Part shown: piece by piece, positions 26,107 through 33,954 of the stretch
How positions within the stretch are numbered: the stretch's first letter is position 1
How the letters are laid out: the number at the start of each line of letters is the position of its first letter
NCBI GenBank assembly: GCA_963669315.1
Contig: OY770021.1
Location: 372,001-436,000, forward strand
Length of the DNA: 64,000 bases
Source of the DNA: SZUA-547 sp963669315
GTDB taxonomy: Bacteria; Pseudomonadota; Alphaproteobacteria; Rhodobacterales; Rhodobacteraceae
Reading direction: 5' to 3'
Notes under the pieces: generated by a model
The model's input: only the letters and a program-made list of their open reading frames with translations
The model's database searches: none
What the model was told of the DNA's origin: nothing
Program-made: the position numbers and the translations under genes

Positions 26107-26497
26107 TTACTCCAACGCGCCCCCGGCCTTTTGCCAGGCGCTAACGCCTCCGGCCAGGTTCACAACGGGCGACAGCCCCATATCCATGGCCACCACCGCC
26201 GCCATGGCAGAACGCCCCCCCCGATGCGCAGTAGAGCACGTAAGTCTTATCCTGATTGAACTCTGGCTTGTGCGCCGGGCTTTCAGGGTCGATGTGAAAC
26301 TCCATCATGCCGCGTGATGACGCGACAGCACCCGCAATGATGCCGGTTTCGGCCTGTTCCCTGCCATCGCGCAGATCGACAAAAACGTGATCGGGCGAAC
26401 CGACCAAGATCAATGCCTCTTCGGCGCTGATCGCAGGCACCGCTGACATGGCCGCCTTTACGATGTCTTTCGCGTTTTTGGTGATCGTCTGAGCCAT
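26107..26497 (-). CDS. Rhodanese-like protein, frameshifted in a G8 run
   Basis: The protein begins MAQTITKNAKDIVKAAM after AAGGAG and contains the rhodanese core VFVDLRDGREQAETG and active-site loop YCASGG with the catalytic Cys. In the frame as given, translation leaves the family right after SGG. If one G is removed from the run of eight G (26216-26222 on the plus strand, as C), the frame continues RSAMAAVVAMDMGLS ... LAGGVSAWQ to TAA at 26107, a normal rhodanese end. So this is a sequencing error, a recent mutation, or a phase-variable tract. Expected role: sulfur transfer from persulfide or thiosulfate. Confidence 0.8.
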
Positions 26498-26619
26498 GTT
26501 TAGTCTCCTTATTCGATTGGTGTTTAACCAGTCCAATATTGCAGTAAGCGGCCAGTTTATGGCCCCGCTACACCCACAAGCGCAGGCAGAGGCCACATGA
26601 GTTTCTGCGCCGCTCTCAG

Positions 26620-27084
26620 TCAAATCGCGAGGTCAAGACGGGGCTTCCAGAACGGGCGGAACAGCTCGATCTTTGGGCAGCGGTTCATCACCACTTTAAG
26701 GCCCGCTTCCTCGGCCAGCTTCGCTGCGCGGTCGTCATAAACCCCGATTTGGCCCCAGAGCACCTTTGTGCCGATGGCAATGGCCTTCTCGGTGATCGCG
26801 TATAGCTCCTCTTTCGGGCGGAACACCTCGACCATATCCACGGGCCGGTCGATCTCTTCGAGGGAATGAACGACAGGGATGCCGCGAATTTCGGTCATCG
26901 TCGGATTTGGGTTCACCGGGATCATCTCGTATCCCGTTTCGTGCAGCACGCGCAGCACACCATAGCTGAACTTGGTCTTGTCACCGCTGGCCCCCACCAT
27001 CGCAATGGTTTTGATCGAACGCAGGATGTCCGCCAGATAGTCGGGCGCGTAGTTATACAGATGATCGATGTCAGCTTCGGGCAT
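26620..27084 (-). CDS. CoA-binding domain protein (YccU type)
   Basis: The 154-aa protein is a stand-alone Rossmann-type CoA_binding domain: TIAMVGASGDKTKFSYGVLR, PVNPNPTMTEIRGIPVVHSL, VDMVEVFRPKEE, VLWGQIGVYDDRAAKLAEEAGL and a final VVMNRCPKIE with a conserved Cys. YccU-like proteins bind CoA or related thiols but their reaction is unknown. It has a strong AAGGAGG site and begins directly after the ferredoxin gene. In this operon a role in handling CoA-persulfide or thioester intermediates is an attractive but unproven idea. Confidence 0.82.
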   Translation of the reverse strand: MPEADIDHLYNYAPDYLADILRSIKTIAMVGASGDKTKFSYGVLRVLHETGYEMIPVNPNPTMTEIRGIPVVHSLEEIDRPVDMVEVFRPKEELYAITEKAIAIGTKVLWGQIGVYDDRAAKLAEEAGLKVVMNRCPKIELFRPFWKPRLDLAI

Positions 27085-27453
27085 CTAGGCCTCCTTAGGG
27101 GTCGCGATGTCCGCCTTCAGCTCATGTGGCTCCAGCGGATCAAGGAAGGGGTTGCGATAAAGTTTGTCGTGGCTTTCGACGCCGATCTCCAAGGTGCAAT
27201 CGCTCAAAGCGCGGGCAACGCACAACAAGACATAGCCATTGTTGATCTGGCGGTTGTTCAACGCCACTTGCCTGCGTTGATCCACCTCGCCAGCGGTCAG
27301 TTTGGCGGCACAGGTGATGCAGCCGCCGTATTTGCAGCCATAGGGCAGATCGACACCCTGTTCGCGCAAAGCGTCCAGCAACGGTCGCCGGGCGTCGACC
27401 TGATATGTCGCATCATCGCGGTTCGCGATTGTTATGGTGCGCGTCTCGCTCAC
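27085..27453 (-). CDS. 2Fe-2S ferredoxin
   Basis: The plant-type ferredoxin fold is shown by the cluster ligands YGCKYGGCITC (C-x4-C-x2-C) and the distant VLLCVARA cysteine. A GTG start at 27453 overlaps the stop of the upstream gene (GTGA) and is preferred to TTG 27474; it gives about 122 aa. The C-terminal ~30 residues beyond the fold are unassigned. As no partner reductase is adjacent, its redox partner is unknown; it may feed electrons to an enzyme outside the window, or take them from the sulfur-oxidising steps. Confidence 0.85.
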   Translation of the reverse strand: MSETRTITIANRDDATYQVDARRPLLDALREQGVDLPYGCKYGGCITCAAKLTAGEVDQRRQVALNNRQINNGYVLLCVARALSDCTLEIGVESHDKLYRNPFLDPLEPHELKADIATPKEA

Positions 27454-28805
27454 AGCCAGATGTCGCTTGTGCAATCGCCGCCGGGATAGCGGGTTTCATG
27501 GCACCGGCTTGGTCCGTTTGGCTCCTTGCCAAAATCAACAACGAAATCCTCGTTGATCTCCATGCCGCCGTTTTCGACATCGCAGTCGATCATCAGCATG
27601 ACACCGCCCTGGGTGCGGATATCGGGATAGAACTGGTTGTCCCAGGTTGAGAACAGCGAGGTCGTGACATAGAGCCGCTTGCCATCAAGCGAGAGTTGGT
27701 ACATCTGCGGCCCGCCTGCCACTTTGACGCCGTTGACCTCGGGCGCTTTGCCCAGCAGCCCACCCATCCAGACCTGCCCGGTCAGCGCCGGATTATGCGG
27801 GTCAGAGATGTCGTACTGGCGCAGGTCGCCGTGCAGCCAATTGTTGAGGTAGAGGTATTTGTCGTCCATCGACACAAGGATGGCCGACATCACACCGGGC
27901 ACGGGAATGGGCCATTCGGGATGTGGCTCATTCTCCACATCAATGATCTTTTCCCATTCCCATTTGCCGTCATCAGATTTCCAGAAATGGATGACGTTGG
28001 CGCTAAGGGCCGCACCACAAAACCCGTGGCTACTGTCAGGATCATGCAGGAATTTCACCTCCAGCGGGATCAGACCATCTTCGCCGAGATACATCGTCTC
28101 GACGGGCTCTTTCTTTTCAAAGTCCCAGATGTGCAGGCGACGCCCGTATTTCAGATACCCAACTTCTTCCAGATCAAAGCCCGGCATAAACGTATTGGGT
28201 GCCGCCCATTCGGAACTGACCATCACGTTGTGGCGTGGCTGGTACCAGAAATCATAGCTGAACGGGATGTCGCCCATCGATTTTTCCCAGCGGCCCTGAA
28301 TCTCGAAATCTTTGTTCAGATGCAGATAACCACCGGGCGCTTCGCCCTGTGCGTCACCTAGGAAAGAAATGATGATTTCAGAGCCCAAACAATGCACGGT
28401 GTGTGGGCCGCTAAGATTGGTTTTTGACTTGATCTCTGCCCCGTCAATCACCTTGTGAAGGCGCGGCGCAAACGGGTCAGTCGCGGTGTCGATCACATGG
28501 ATATTGTTTGACCGCACGCCGGGCACCAGCAGGTACTTACGGCTCATACCCGCGTCGTCATGACACGACGAACATGCATTCCAACCCATGTGATGCAACT
28601 CATCGCCGATGCCCGGCATTTCCAACCGATGGATGACTTGGCTGTAGGTTGAGCTGTCTGGGTCTGCATCAACAGTCGCCAGATAGTCCGGCTTCTGGAT
28701 ACCGGTCCCCGTGTAGATAGCGATCGTATATAGCAGTTTTTCACGCGGCGATTTGATCGCCTCGGCAGGGCTTGCATACCCCGGGCCACAACATGGCTTC
28801 TCCAT
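27450..28805 (-). CDS. mtoX: Methanethiol oxidase (SBP56/SELENBP1 family)
   Basis: The 451-aa protein is unusually close to animal SELENBP1: CCGPGYASPAEAIKSPRE, DELHHMGWNACSSCHDDAG, YDFWYQPRHNVMVSSEWAAP, NNWLHGDLRQYDISDP, VAGGPQMYQLSLDGKRLYVT and a terminal RYPGGDCTSDIWL. Family members oxidise methanethiol with O2 to formaldehyde, H2S and H2O2. Unlike the periplasmic MtoX described from methylotrophs, no signal peptide is present, so it should be cytosolic. ATG 28805 has GGAGG nine bases upstream; a GTG two codons earlier is too close. It is the first gene of the operon. Confidence 0.87.
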   Translation of the reverse strand: MEKPCCGPGYASPAEAIKSPREKLLYTIAIYTGTGIQKPDYLATVDADPDSSTYSQVIHRLEMPGIGDELHHMGWNACSSCHDDAGMSRKYLLVPGVRSNNIHVIDTATDPFAPRLHKVIDGAEIKSKTNLSGPHTVHCLGSEIIISFLGDAQGEAPGGYLHLNKDFEIQGRWEKSMGDIPFSYDFWYQPRHNVMVSSEWAAPNTFMPGFDLEEVGYLKYGRRLHIWDFEKKEPVETMYLGEDGLIPLEVKFLHDPDSSHGFCGAALSANVIHFWKSDDGKWEWEKIIDVENEPHPEWPIPVPGVMSAILVSMDDKYLYLNNWLHGDLRQYDISDPHNPALTGQVWMGGLLGKAPEVNGVKVAGGPQMYQLSLDGKRLYVTTSLFSTWDNQFYPDIRTQGGVMLMIDCDVENGGMEINEDFVVDFGKEPNGPSRCHETRYPGGDCTSDIWL

Positions 28806-28836
28806 CTTCACATTCCTCCCTTGCGATCACTTGGCA

Positions 28837-28865
28837 ATTCTCGTATATTGATAATAAGATTCTCG
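28837..28865. promoter_or_regulatory. Candidate IclR operator between mtoX and the regulator
   Basis: The 72-bp divergent intergenic region holds two direct copies of ATTCTCG (28837-28843 and 28859-28865), 22 bp apart start to start, which is two helical turns. They lie where promoters for the minus-strand operon and the plus-strand IclR gene must overlap; on the minus strand TTGCGA and TATACG could serve as -35 and -10 though their 15-bp spacing is short. Confidence 0.45.
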
Positions 28866-28877
28866 CAAGGTAAAAAT

Positions 28878-29639
28878 ATGCATCTGGAACGCCTGACTTT
28901 TATCCTTGAGGTTGTCGGACAGAAGGGAGAGGCAACTGTGGCTGACATCTGTGCCCACACCGACCTGCCCAAACCATCTGCTTATCGTTTGGTCCAAGAC
29001 CTTGTCGGTGTGGGGCTTTTGGAACCCGTCGCCCGTGGGACATTCACGATCGGGTCACGTTTGAATCGGATCACCCAAAGTGACCATTCTGATCGCGCCC
29101 TGCTAGAAGTGATTGCGCCCGCGCTTAAACAAGCCGCTACCCAATATGGCACCGCGTTTTTCCTGTCTCGATTGCGCGGAAAATCCGTTGAAATTATCCA
29201 TGTTGAAACACCTGACACAGGGGTCTCCTATCTGCATCCCGGTTTGGGAAAACGCCCCTTGCATGCCTGCTCCTGCTCCAAGGCCGTAGCTGCATTTTTG
29301 CCCAACTTGTTCCTGACCAGTGATCTGGAAGGACGGCTGCGCGCCTACACCGAGTTCACCCTGACAAATGTGCATGATCTGGATGCCGAGTTCGAAACCA
29401 TTCGCAAGCGTGGCTTTGCAGAATGTGTAGAAGAGATCGAGCGCGGCCTGTGTTCCGTCGCAGCGCCCCTTGCGCCAAACGGGCCTGGTGCCACAATGTC
29501 CATCGGTGCGACCGGTTCGGTGCGGGTCTTTACACCTGCGTTCCGCGAGACACTTGGCCCCCAGATCACCCGAATAGCGCGCGATGTGTTGGCAAAATTG
29601 GGCTGGGACGAGGCAGCGGACGCCAAACTGTCAGGTTAA
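28878..29639 (+). CDS. IclR family transcriptional regulator
   Basis: The 253-aa protein has an N-terminal winged HTH (LTFILEVVGQKGEATVADIC, DLPKPSAYRLVQDL) and a C-terminal IclR effector domain containing HPGLGKRPLHACSCSKAVAAF. ATG 28878 follows AAGG; the upstream TTG at 28821 would add a non-family extension. It is transcribed away from the methanethiol oxidase gene and is the obvious regulator of that operon, with a small sulfur metabolite or acryloyl-type acid as a possible ligand (inference). Confidence 0.88.
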   Translation: MHLERLTFILEVVGQKGEATVADICAHTDLPKPSAYRLVQDLVGVGLLEPVARGTFTIGSRLNRITQSDHSDRALLEVIAPALKQAATQYGTAFFLSRLRGKSVEIIHVETPDTGVSYLHPGLGKRPLHACSCSKAVAAFLPNLFLTSDLEGRLRAYTEFTLTNVHDLDAEFETIRKRGFAECVEEIERGLCSVAAPLAPNGPGATMSIGATGSVRVFTPAFRETLGPQITRIARDVLAKLGWDEAADAKLSG

Positions 29640-29837
29640 TTTTAAGATGAACTTCAAATGTGCGCCTCTTCCAAATCTGATCTAAGCTGACCTTCGCTGC
29701 ACATAAACAAAAGTGCAACTTCGGCCGTTCGAACGTCTCGCAGCATCCGGAAGAATGGGCTCGTTCCGGTCGTTTACGACGTCTTCGGACGATGTCCGGT
29801 CTTGGTCGGCGAACGGCGGCCGCCGTCCGCCGGGCTT

Positions 29838-30470
29838 TCAGATGTCGATCCTTTCAGCGATGCTCAACGCGTCCTCAAGTTCGACGCCAAGGTATCGAAC
29901 CGTGCTGTCCACCTTGGTGTGGCCGAGCAAGAGTTGAACAGCGCGCAAGTTGCCGGTCTTTCGGTATATCAAAGCAGCCTTGGTGCGTCGCAATGAATGG
30001 GTCCCGTACCCGGTCGGATCGAGCCCGATGGCTGATACCCAGTCACGGACGAGTCGAGCGTACTGCCTCGTCGATAAGTGCTGTGACGCGTGGAATCTGC
30101 TTGGGAAAAGGAACGCGCATCCGCGCATCGCGGGCGAATTTACCCACTCAAGGACAGACTTTCGAGTGTTCTCCGACACTTCGAATTGAACCGGTCGCCC
30201 GGTCTTGCTTTGCATGACCGACACCCGTTCGCGGACCGAACCGCCGACAACAAGATCGGCCACCCTCAGGCAGACAAGGTCACAGCCGCGCAGTTTGCTA
30301 TCGATGGCGAGGTTGAACAGAGCGAGGTTCCGGAGATTGCCCGCGAGTTCGAGGCGCGCTCGAATGGCCCAGACCTGCCTTGGCAGAAGTGGGCGTTTCT
30401 GGCCGATGAGCCGGCCCTTGTTCCAGGGCGAGCGCGTTGGTCTGGGAATCGGAAGCTGGATTCTGGACAT
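29838..30470 (-). CDS. Short tyrosine recombinase lacking the core-binding domain
   Basis: The 210-aa protein is essentially a catalytic domain: R61 (DSKLRGCDL), K89 (QSKTGRPV), H148 and R151 (GTHSLRRTK), H174 (LLGHTKVDST) and Y183 (VRYLGVE). A normal N-terminal SAM-like DNA-binding domain is missing. ATG 30470 begins MSRIQLPIPR, shared with the frameshifted sister copy at 54304. Upstream and flanking DNA of both copies is also similar and includes family C repeat sequence, so the gene may move with, or act on, those repeats. It borders the DMSP operon. Confidence 0.83.
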   Translation of the reverse strand: MSRIQLPIPRPTRSPWNKGRLIGQKRPLLPRQVWAIRARLELAGNLRNLALFNLAIDSKLRGCDLVCLRVADLVVGGSVRERVSVMQSKTGRPVQFEVSENTRKSVLEWVNSPAMRGCAFLFPSRFHASQHLSTRQYARLVRDWVSAIGLDPTGYGTHSLRRTKAALIYRKTGNLRAVQLLLGHTKVDSTVRYLGVELEDALSIAERIDI

Positions 30471-30612
30471 GATGAAGACTCCATCCAGCCCGCCCGTCCC
30501 AGGCATCGACGCCGCGCCGACCCTAGACATATATTGACCCCTGTCGAATGACCGGTCTCGGCGCGGGTGTCCTAGTTGGCTTCGCTGCATTGCATCAGGC
30601 TGCTTCGAGCCC

Positions 30613-30735
30613 GAAGCCGACGAGCCAAGTTCGGGAGCTACGCTTGCGCAGCATTATGGTCGCAGACTCTGACCAACTGGACACGCTGCGCTGCAAAGGA
30701 GAAAGCAGACATTCGTCACGACTGCAGCGTGATAG
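30613..30735 (+). repeat. Family C repeat (copy C2)
   Basis: It shares ccgacgagccaag, a GCGCAGCATT-like block and CATTCGTCACGACTGCAGCG with the copies at about 276, 55017 and 58736. It lies immediately upstream of the short recombinase gene, on its 5' side. Confidence 0.75.
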
Positions 30736-30807
30736 GAAACGATGATTTCCGCTAAGCGCCAGGAGCTGACACTCGATACAGGTAACCTGATTGACGGCTA
30801 TGCGGAG

Positions 30808-30963
30808 AGGCTGTGTGAAAACTAGCCGTCCGCGCAATCTGCGTGAAAATGATTCACGATAACAGCGTTTCGCCGAACGATATTCCGATCTAACGCACCC
30901 ATCGGCTCCACATTGGAGCAGTATTCTTGGAGTCTCAGCAGTTTTCGAGTTTTCGCACAGTCT
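30808..30963 (+). mobile_element. 156-bp MITE with IS1182-type ends, copy 1
   Basis: It is bounded by AGGCTGTGTGAAAACT and AGTTTTCGCACAGTCT and has no coding capacity. Its left 15 bp equal the complement of the right end of the two IS1182 elements (AGGCTGTGTGAAAAC). A second copy of the same length and near-identical sequence is at 58569. Repeat A4 begins two bases after its right end. Confidence 0.88.
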
Positions 30964-30965
30964 CC

Positions 30966-31140
30966 GGACAAACCAGCCCGACGCGGGTGCAACATAATCC
31001 GCCGCGCTGGCGAAGGCACGACAGGGTGCTGCCCGCCGCGCTGCAGCGCGACTTCCCGAAAGCGGTCGTTCAAGCCCGCTCGAATGCCTCTGACCGCAAC
31101 CTGTCATTCGCTGCACGCGCGTGGGGCGTCCGAGTTGCGG
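30966..31140 (+). repeat. Family A repeat, 175 bp (copy A4)
   Basis: Almost identical to copy A2 (18148) over all 175 bp. It stands between the MITE and the promoter region of the zinc uptake operon. Confidence 0.92.
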
Positions 31141-31225
31141 ACTTTGTCGACATCTGAGTAAGTCGATCAGACGACCGGTGCTGACCTAGAACGGACTACA
31201 AAGGCCAATCAACCACCGTCGGCAT

Positions 31226-31247
31226 TGATATATTGTAACATATTTCA
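31226..31247. promoter_or_regulatory. Candidate Zur operator
   Basis: The 22-bp sequence TGATATATTGTAACATATTTCA is a palindrome with 16 of 22 symmetrical positions and resembles alphaproteobacterial Zur boxes (GTAACATATTTC half versus ATAACATTTC). It lies 59 bp before the start of the zrgA-like gene, in an AT-rich promoter region, fitting zinc-dependent repression. Confidence 0.6.
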
Positions 31248-31305
31248 ACCTCACTATTATCGCGCGGACCTAACGATTCTCTTCGACATCTGAACGGAGC
31301 ACGAC

Positions 31306-31935
31306 ATGCGGGCTATTGCACTGATCGCGGCGGCCGGTCTGTGCGCGCCATTCGCCCAAGCCGAAGAAAAACGCGACCTTGTCGCCCATGAGCATGGGGC
31401 CGGCGCACTTAATATCGCCTTTGAGGGCAGCGCAGCGGCGATGGAGTTCGAGGCGCCAGGTGCCGACATCGTCGGCTTCGAACACCCAGCTAAATCCGCC
31501 GAGGACCGCGCCAAGGTCGACTCCGCCATCGCGACGCTGGCCAAACCGCTGGACCTGTTCAAACTGCCTGCGGCGGCCGAATGCACCTTAGTTAAGGCCG
31601 AGGTCGAACTGCATGGCCAGGAAGACGACCATCGCGAGGAGCGTGGCGACGCCAAGCATCATGAAGAGGGCGAGCACAATGAGGAGCACGCCGAGGCGCA
31701 CCACGATGACGCCGAGCCCCATGACGAGCATGAGGAGGCCAACCATACTGAGTTTCACGCCGAGTATCAGCTGGCCTGCGCCGCTACCGGAGCGATCGAC
31801 CGGATCGAATTCACCTATTTCGAGGTCTTCCCGAACGCCAAAGAGCTCGAAGTGCAAATGATTTCCGACAAGGGAACCAACGGCTTTGAGGTTGAGAGGG
31901 CGAACCCGGTTCTCGACCTTGGCGGATTGATCTGA
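31306..31935 (+). CDS. zrgA: Zinc-uptake periplasmic protein, ZrgA/DUF2796 family
   Basis: The 209-aa protein has a Sec signal (cleavage after AQA), the DUF2796 opening AHEHGAGALNIAFEG, and a histidine/acid-rich loop at about residues 103-151 that looks built to bind zinc. DUF2796 is the family of ZrgA, the zinc-binding component of the ZrgABCDE-type uptake locus in Vibrio. Here it leads an operon with an ABC ATPase, an FtsX-like permease and a DUF3299 protein, behind a Zur-like palindrome. The start has GGAGC upstream. Confidence 0.85.
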   Translation: MRAIALIAAAGLCAPFAQAEEKRDLVAHEHGAGALNIAFEGSAAAMEFEAPGADIVGFEHPAKSAEDRAKVDSAIATLAKPLDLFKLPAAAECTLVKAEVELHGQEDDHREERGDAKHHEEGEHNEEHAEAHHDDAEPHDEHEEANHTEFHAEYQLACAATGAIDRIEFTYFEVFPNAKELEVQMISDKGTNGFEVERANPVLDLGGLI

Positions 31936-31941
31936 GGGCGA

Positions 31942-32667
31942 TTGGTTCGACAGGTGAACGAGACTTCCGCAAGCGCCGCCATCCGCCTCAACGGCGTCGT
32001 TTTCCAATGGCCGGGCGACGATGGGTTTAAGTTGGAAGCCAGTGACTTCGCCATTGGCTTGGGAGAACGGGTGCTTCTACTGGGTGAGAGCGGGTCTGGC
32101 AAATCGACCCTACTGAGCCTTATCAGCGGCGTGATTGCGCCTCGACAGGGCGTCGTGGAGATCACCGGAACCGATCTCGCCCAACTTTCAAGCAGCGCGC
32201 GCGATCGTTTTCGCGCCGACAATATCGGCGTGATCTTTCAGCAGTTTAATCTGCTCCCTTACGCGACGCCGCTCGATAACATTCTGCTTGGGCTCCGCTT
32301 TTCTCGAGCGCGTAGAGGACGCGTGGCGGATCAAAGGACGGAGGCGATGCGTCTCGCGACGGCTCTCCGGTTGCCCGAGGCGCTGGTCACAAATGCGCCC
32401 GCCTCCTCACTCAGCGTCGGGCAGCAGCAGCGCGTGGCCGTCGCGCGCGCGCTGATCGGGCGTCCGCCGCTGATCGTCGCCGATGAGCCGACGTCCTCGC
32501 TGGACGCCAGCGCCCAAGTAACTTTCTTGGACCTTCTCTTTGCGCAAGCCGCAGAGGCTGAGAGCACGCTCTTGATGGTGAGCCATGACGAACGACTTGG
32601 CGGTCGCTTCGACCGGGTGATCGATCTCGACTCGGTTGTGAATATGCGGCGGGGAGAGGCCGAATGA
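31942..32667 (+). CDS. ABC transporter ATP-binding protein of the Zrg-type operon
   Basis: The 241-aa LolD/MacB-type ATPase has Walker A GESGSGKST, Q-loop FQQFNLLP, signature SLSVGQQQR, Walker B LIVADEPTSSLD and H-loop LMVSHD. It should power the FtsX-like permease encoded by the overlapping next gene. The start is uncertain: TTG 31942 is close to GAGGG, while GTG 31954 is farther away; either leaves the domain intact. Confidence 0.88.
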   Translation: MVRQVNETSASAAIRLNGVVFQWPGDDGFKLEASDFAIGLGERVLLLGESGSGKSTLLSLISGVIAPRQGVVEITGTDLAQLSSSARDRFRADNIGVIFQQFNLLPYATPLDNILLGLRFSRARRGRVADQRTEAMRLATALRLPEALVTNAPASSLSVGQQQRVAVARALIGRPPLIVADEPTSSLDASAQVTFLDLLFAQAAEAESTLLMVSHDERLGGRFDRVIDLDSVVNMRRGEAE

Positions 32668-33917
32668 TCCTGTTTCGCATCGCCCTGAAATCTTTAATCA
32701 GCCGCCGCATCACAGCGGCTTTGACGGTATTCACGATCGCCATGTCGGTCGGGCTTTTTCTGGGTGTGGAGAAAGTACGCTACGGCGCCCGCGCCAGCTT
32801 CGCCGACACGATTTCAAGCACAGACCTGATTGTCGGCGCGCGCTCTGGCGGCGTGCAACTGCTGCTCTATTCAGTGTTCCGCATCGGCAACGCCACCAAC
32901 AATGTAAGCTGGGAGAGCTATCAGGACATCGCGGCGCGCGATGAAGTCGACTGGATCGTGCCGATCTCGCTGGGCGACAGCCATCGCGGATTTCGCGTCA
33001 TGGGTACGAGCGCCGAATATTTCGACCGCTACAAGTATCGCGGCGGGCGGTCATTGACGCTTCAGAGCGGAGACCGGTTCAGCGATCTGTTCGATGCGGC
33101 GCTGGGCTCGGATGTGGCCGCGCAACTTGGATACAAGGTGGGCGATCCAATCGTCGTAGCGCACGGCCTCGGCTCTTTCACCGAACATGACGACAAACCA
33201 TTTCGGGTCGCAGGCGTGCTGGAAAAAACGGGCACGCCGGTCGACCGCACGGTGATGATCAGCCTCGAAGGCATCGAGGCGATCCATGTCGACTGGCGGG
33301 GCGGCGCGCAGAACCCCGGCCAACGCAAATCCGCCGAGGACGTCCGCAAGATGGATCTGACGCCGAAGGCGATAACAGCGGCGATGATAGGGGTGAAGTC
33401 GCGTCTCAAAGTCTTCAATCTGCAACGGGCGATCAATGAATATGACGAGGAGCCGTTGCTGGCGATACTTCCAGGCGTAGCCTTGCAGGAGCTCTGGAGT
33501 ATTGTCGGCGTCGCCGAGACAGCGCTGATCGGCGTCTCGGCGATGGTGGTCGCCACTGCGCTATTGGGCATGGCTGCCATGATCTTTTCAGGACTCAATG
33601 AACGGCGCAGAGAGATGGCGATCTTGCGCGCGGTTGGCGCGGGACCGACAACGATCCTGCTGATGCTGATGTTGGAGGCGATGCTGATGGCGGCGATTGG
33701 CGCCGTAGTGGGGACCGTGCTTCTCTACACGGGATTGTGGGTCGCCCGGCCTTATGTCGACGCCGCGTTTGGACTATATCTGCCCGTCGAAGCGCCGACT
33801 GTGGACGAGGGATATTTCCTGATCGCGGTTGGCGCGGCGGGCGCGCTGGTTAGCCTGGCTCCTGCCCTGCGCGCATATAGAATGTCGCTGGCGGACGGCA
33901 TGACCGTGAAAACATGA
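32664..33917 (+). CDS. FtsX-like ABC transporter permease
   Basis: The 417-aa protein has the MacB/LolC layout: an N-terminal TM (ITAALTVFTIAMSVGLFLGV), a large periplasmic domain (~50-270) and three C-terminal TM segments containing RRREMAILRAVGAGPTTILL, the usual FtsX coupling motif. It overlaps the ATPase gene by 4 bp (ATGA). In Zrg-type loci this pair works with the ZrgA protein; whether it imports zinc or drives a mechanical step in the envelope is not settled by sequence. Confidence 0.88.
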   Translation: MILFRIALKSLISRRITAALTVFTIAMSVGLFLGVEKVRYGARASFADTISSTDLIVGARSGGVQLLLYSVFRIGNATNNVSWESYQDIAARDEVDWIVPISLGDSHRGFRVMGTSAEYFDRYKYRGGRSLTLQSGDRFSDLFDAALGSDVAAQLGYKVGDPIVVAHGLGSFTEHDDKPFRVAGVLEKTGTPVDRTVMISLEGIEAIHVDWRGGAQNPGQRKSAEDVRKMDLTPKAITAAMIGVKSRLKVFNLQRAINEYDEEPLLAILPGVALQELWSIVGVAETALIGVSAMVVATALLGMAAMIFSGLNERRREMAILRAVGAGPTTILLMLMLEAMLMAAIGAVVGTVLLYTGLWVARPYVDAAFGLYLPVEAPTVDEGYFLIAVGAAGALVSLAPALRAYRMSLADGMTVKT

Positions 33918-33954
33918 CCGGTATTAGGTCGTTCCTGACCTGGAGCGCGCAAGT

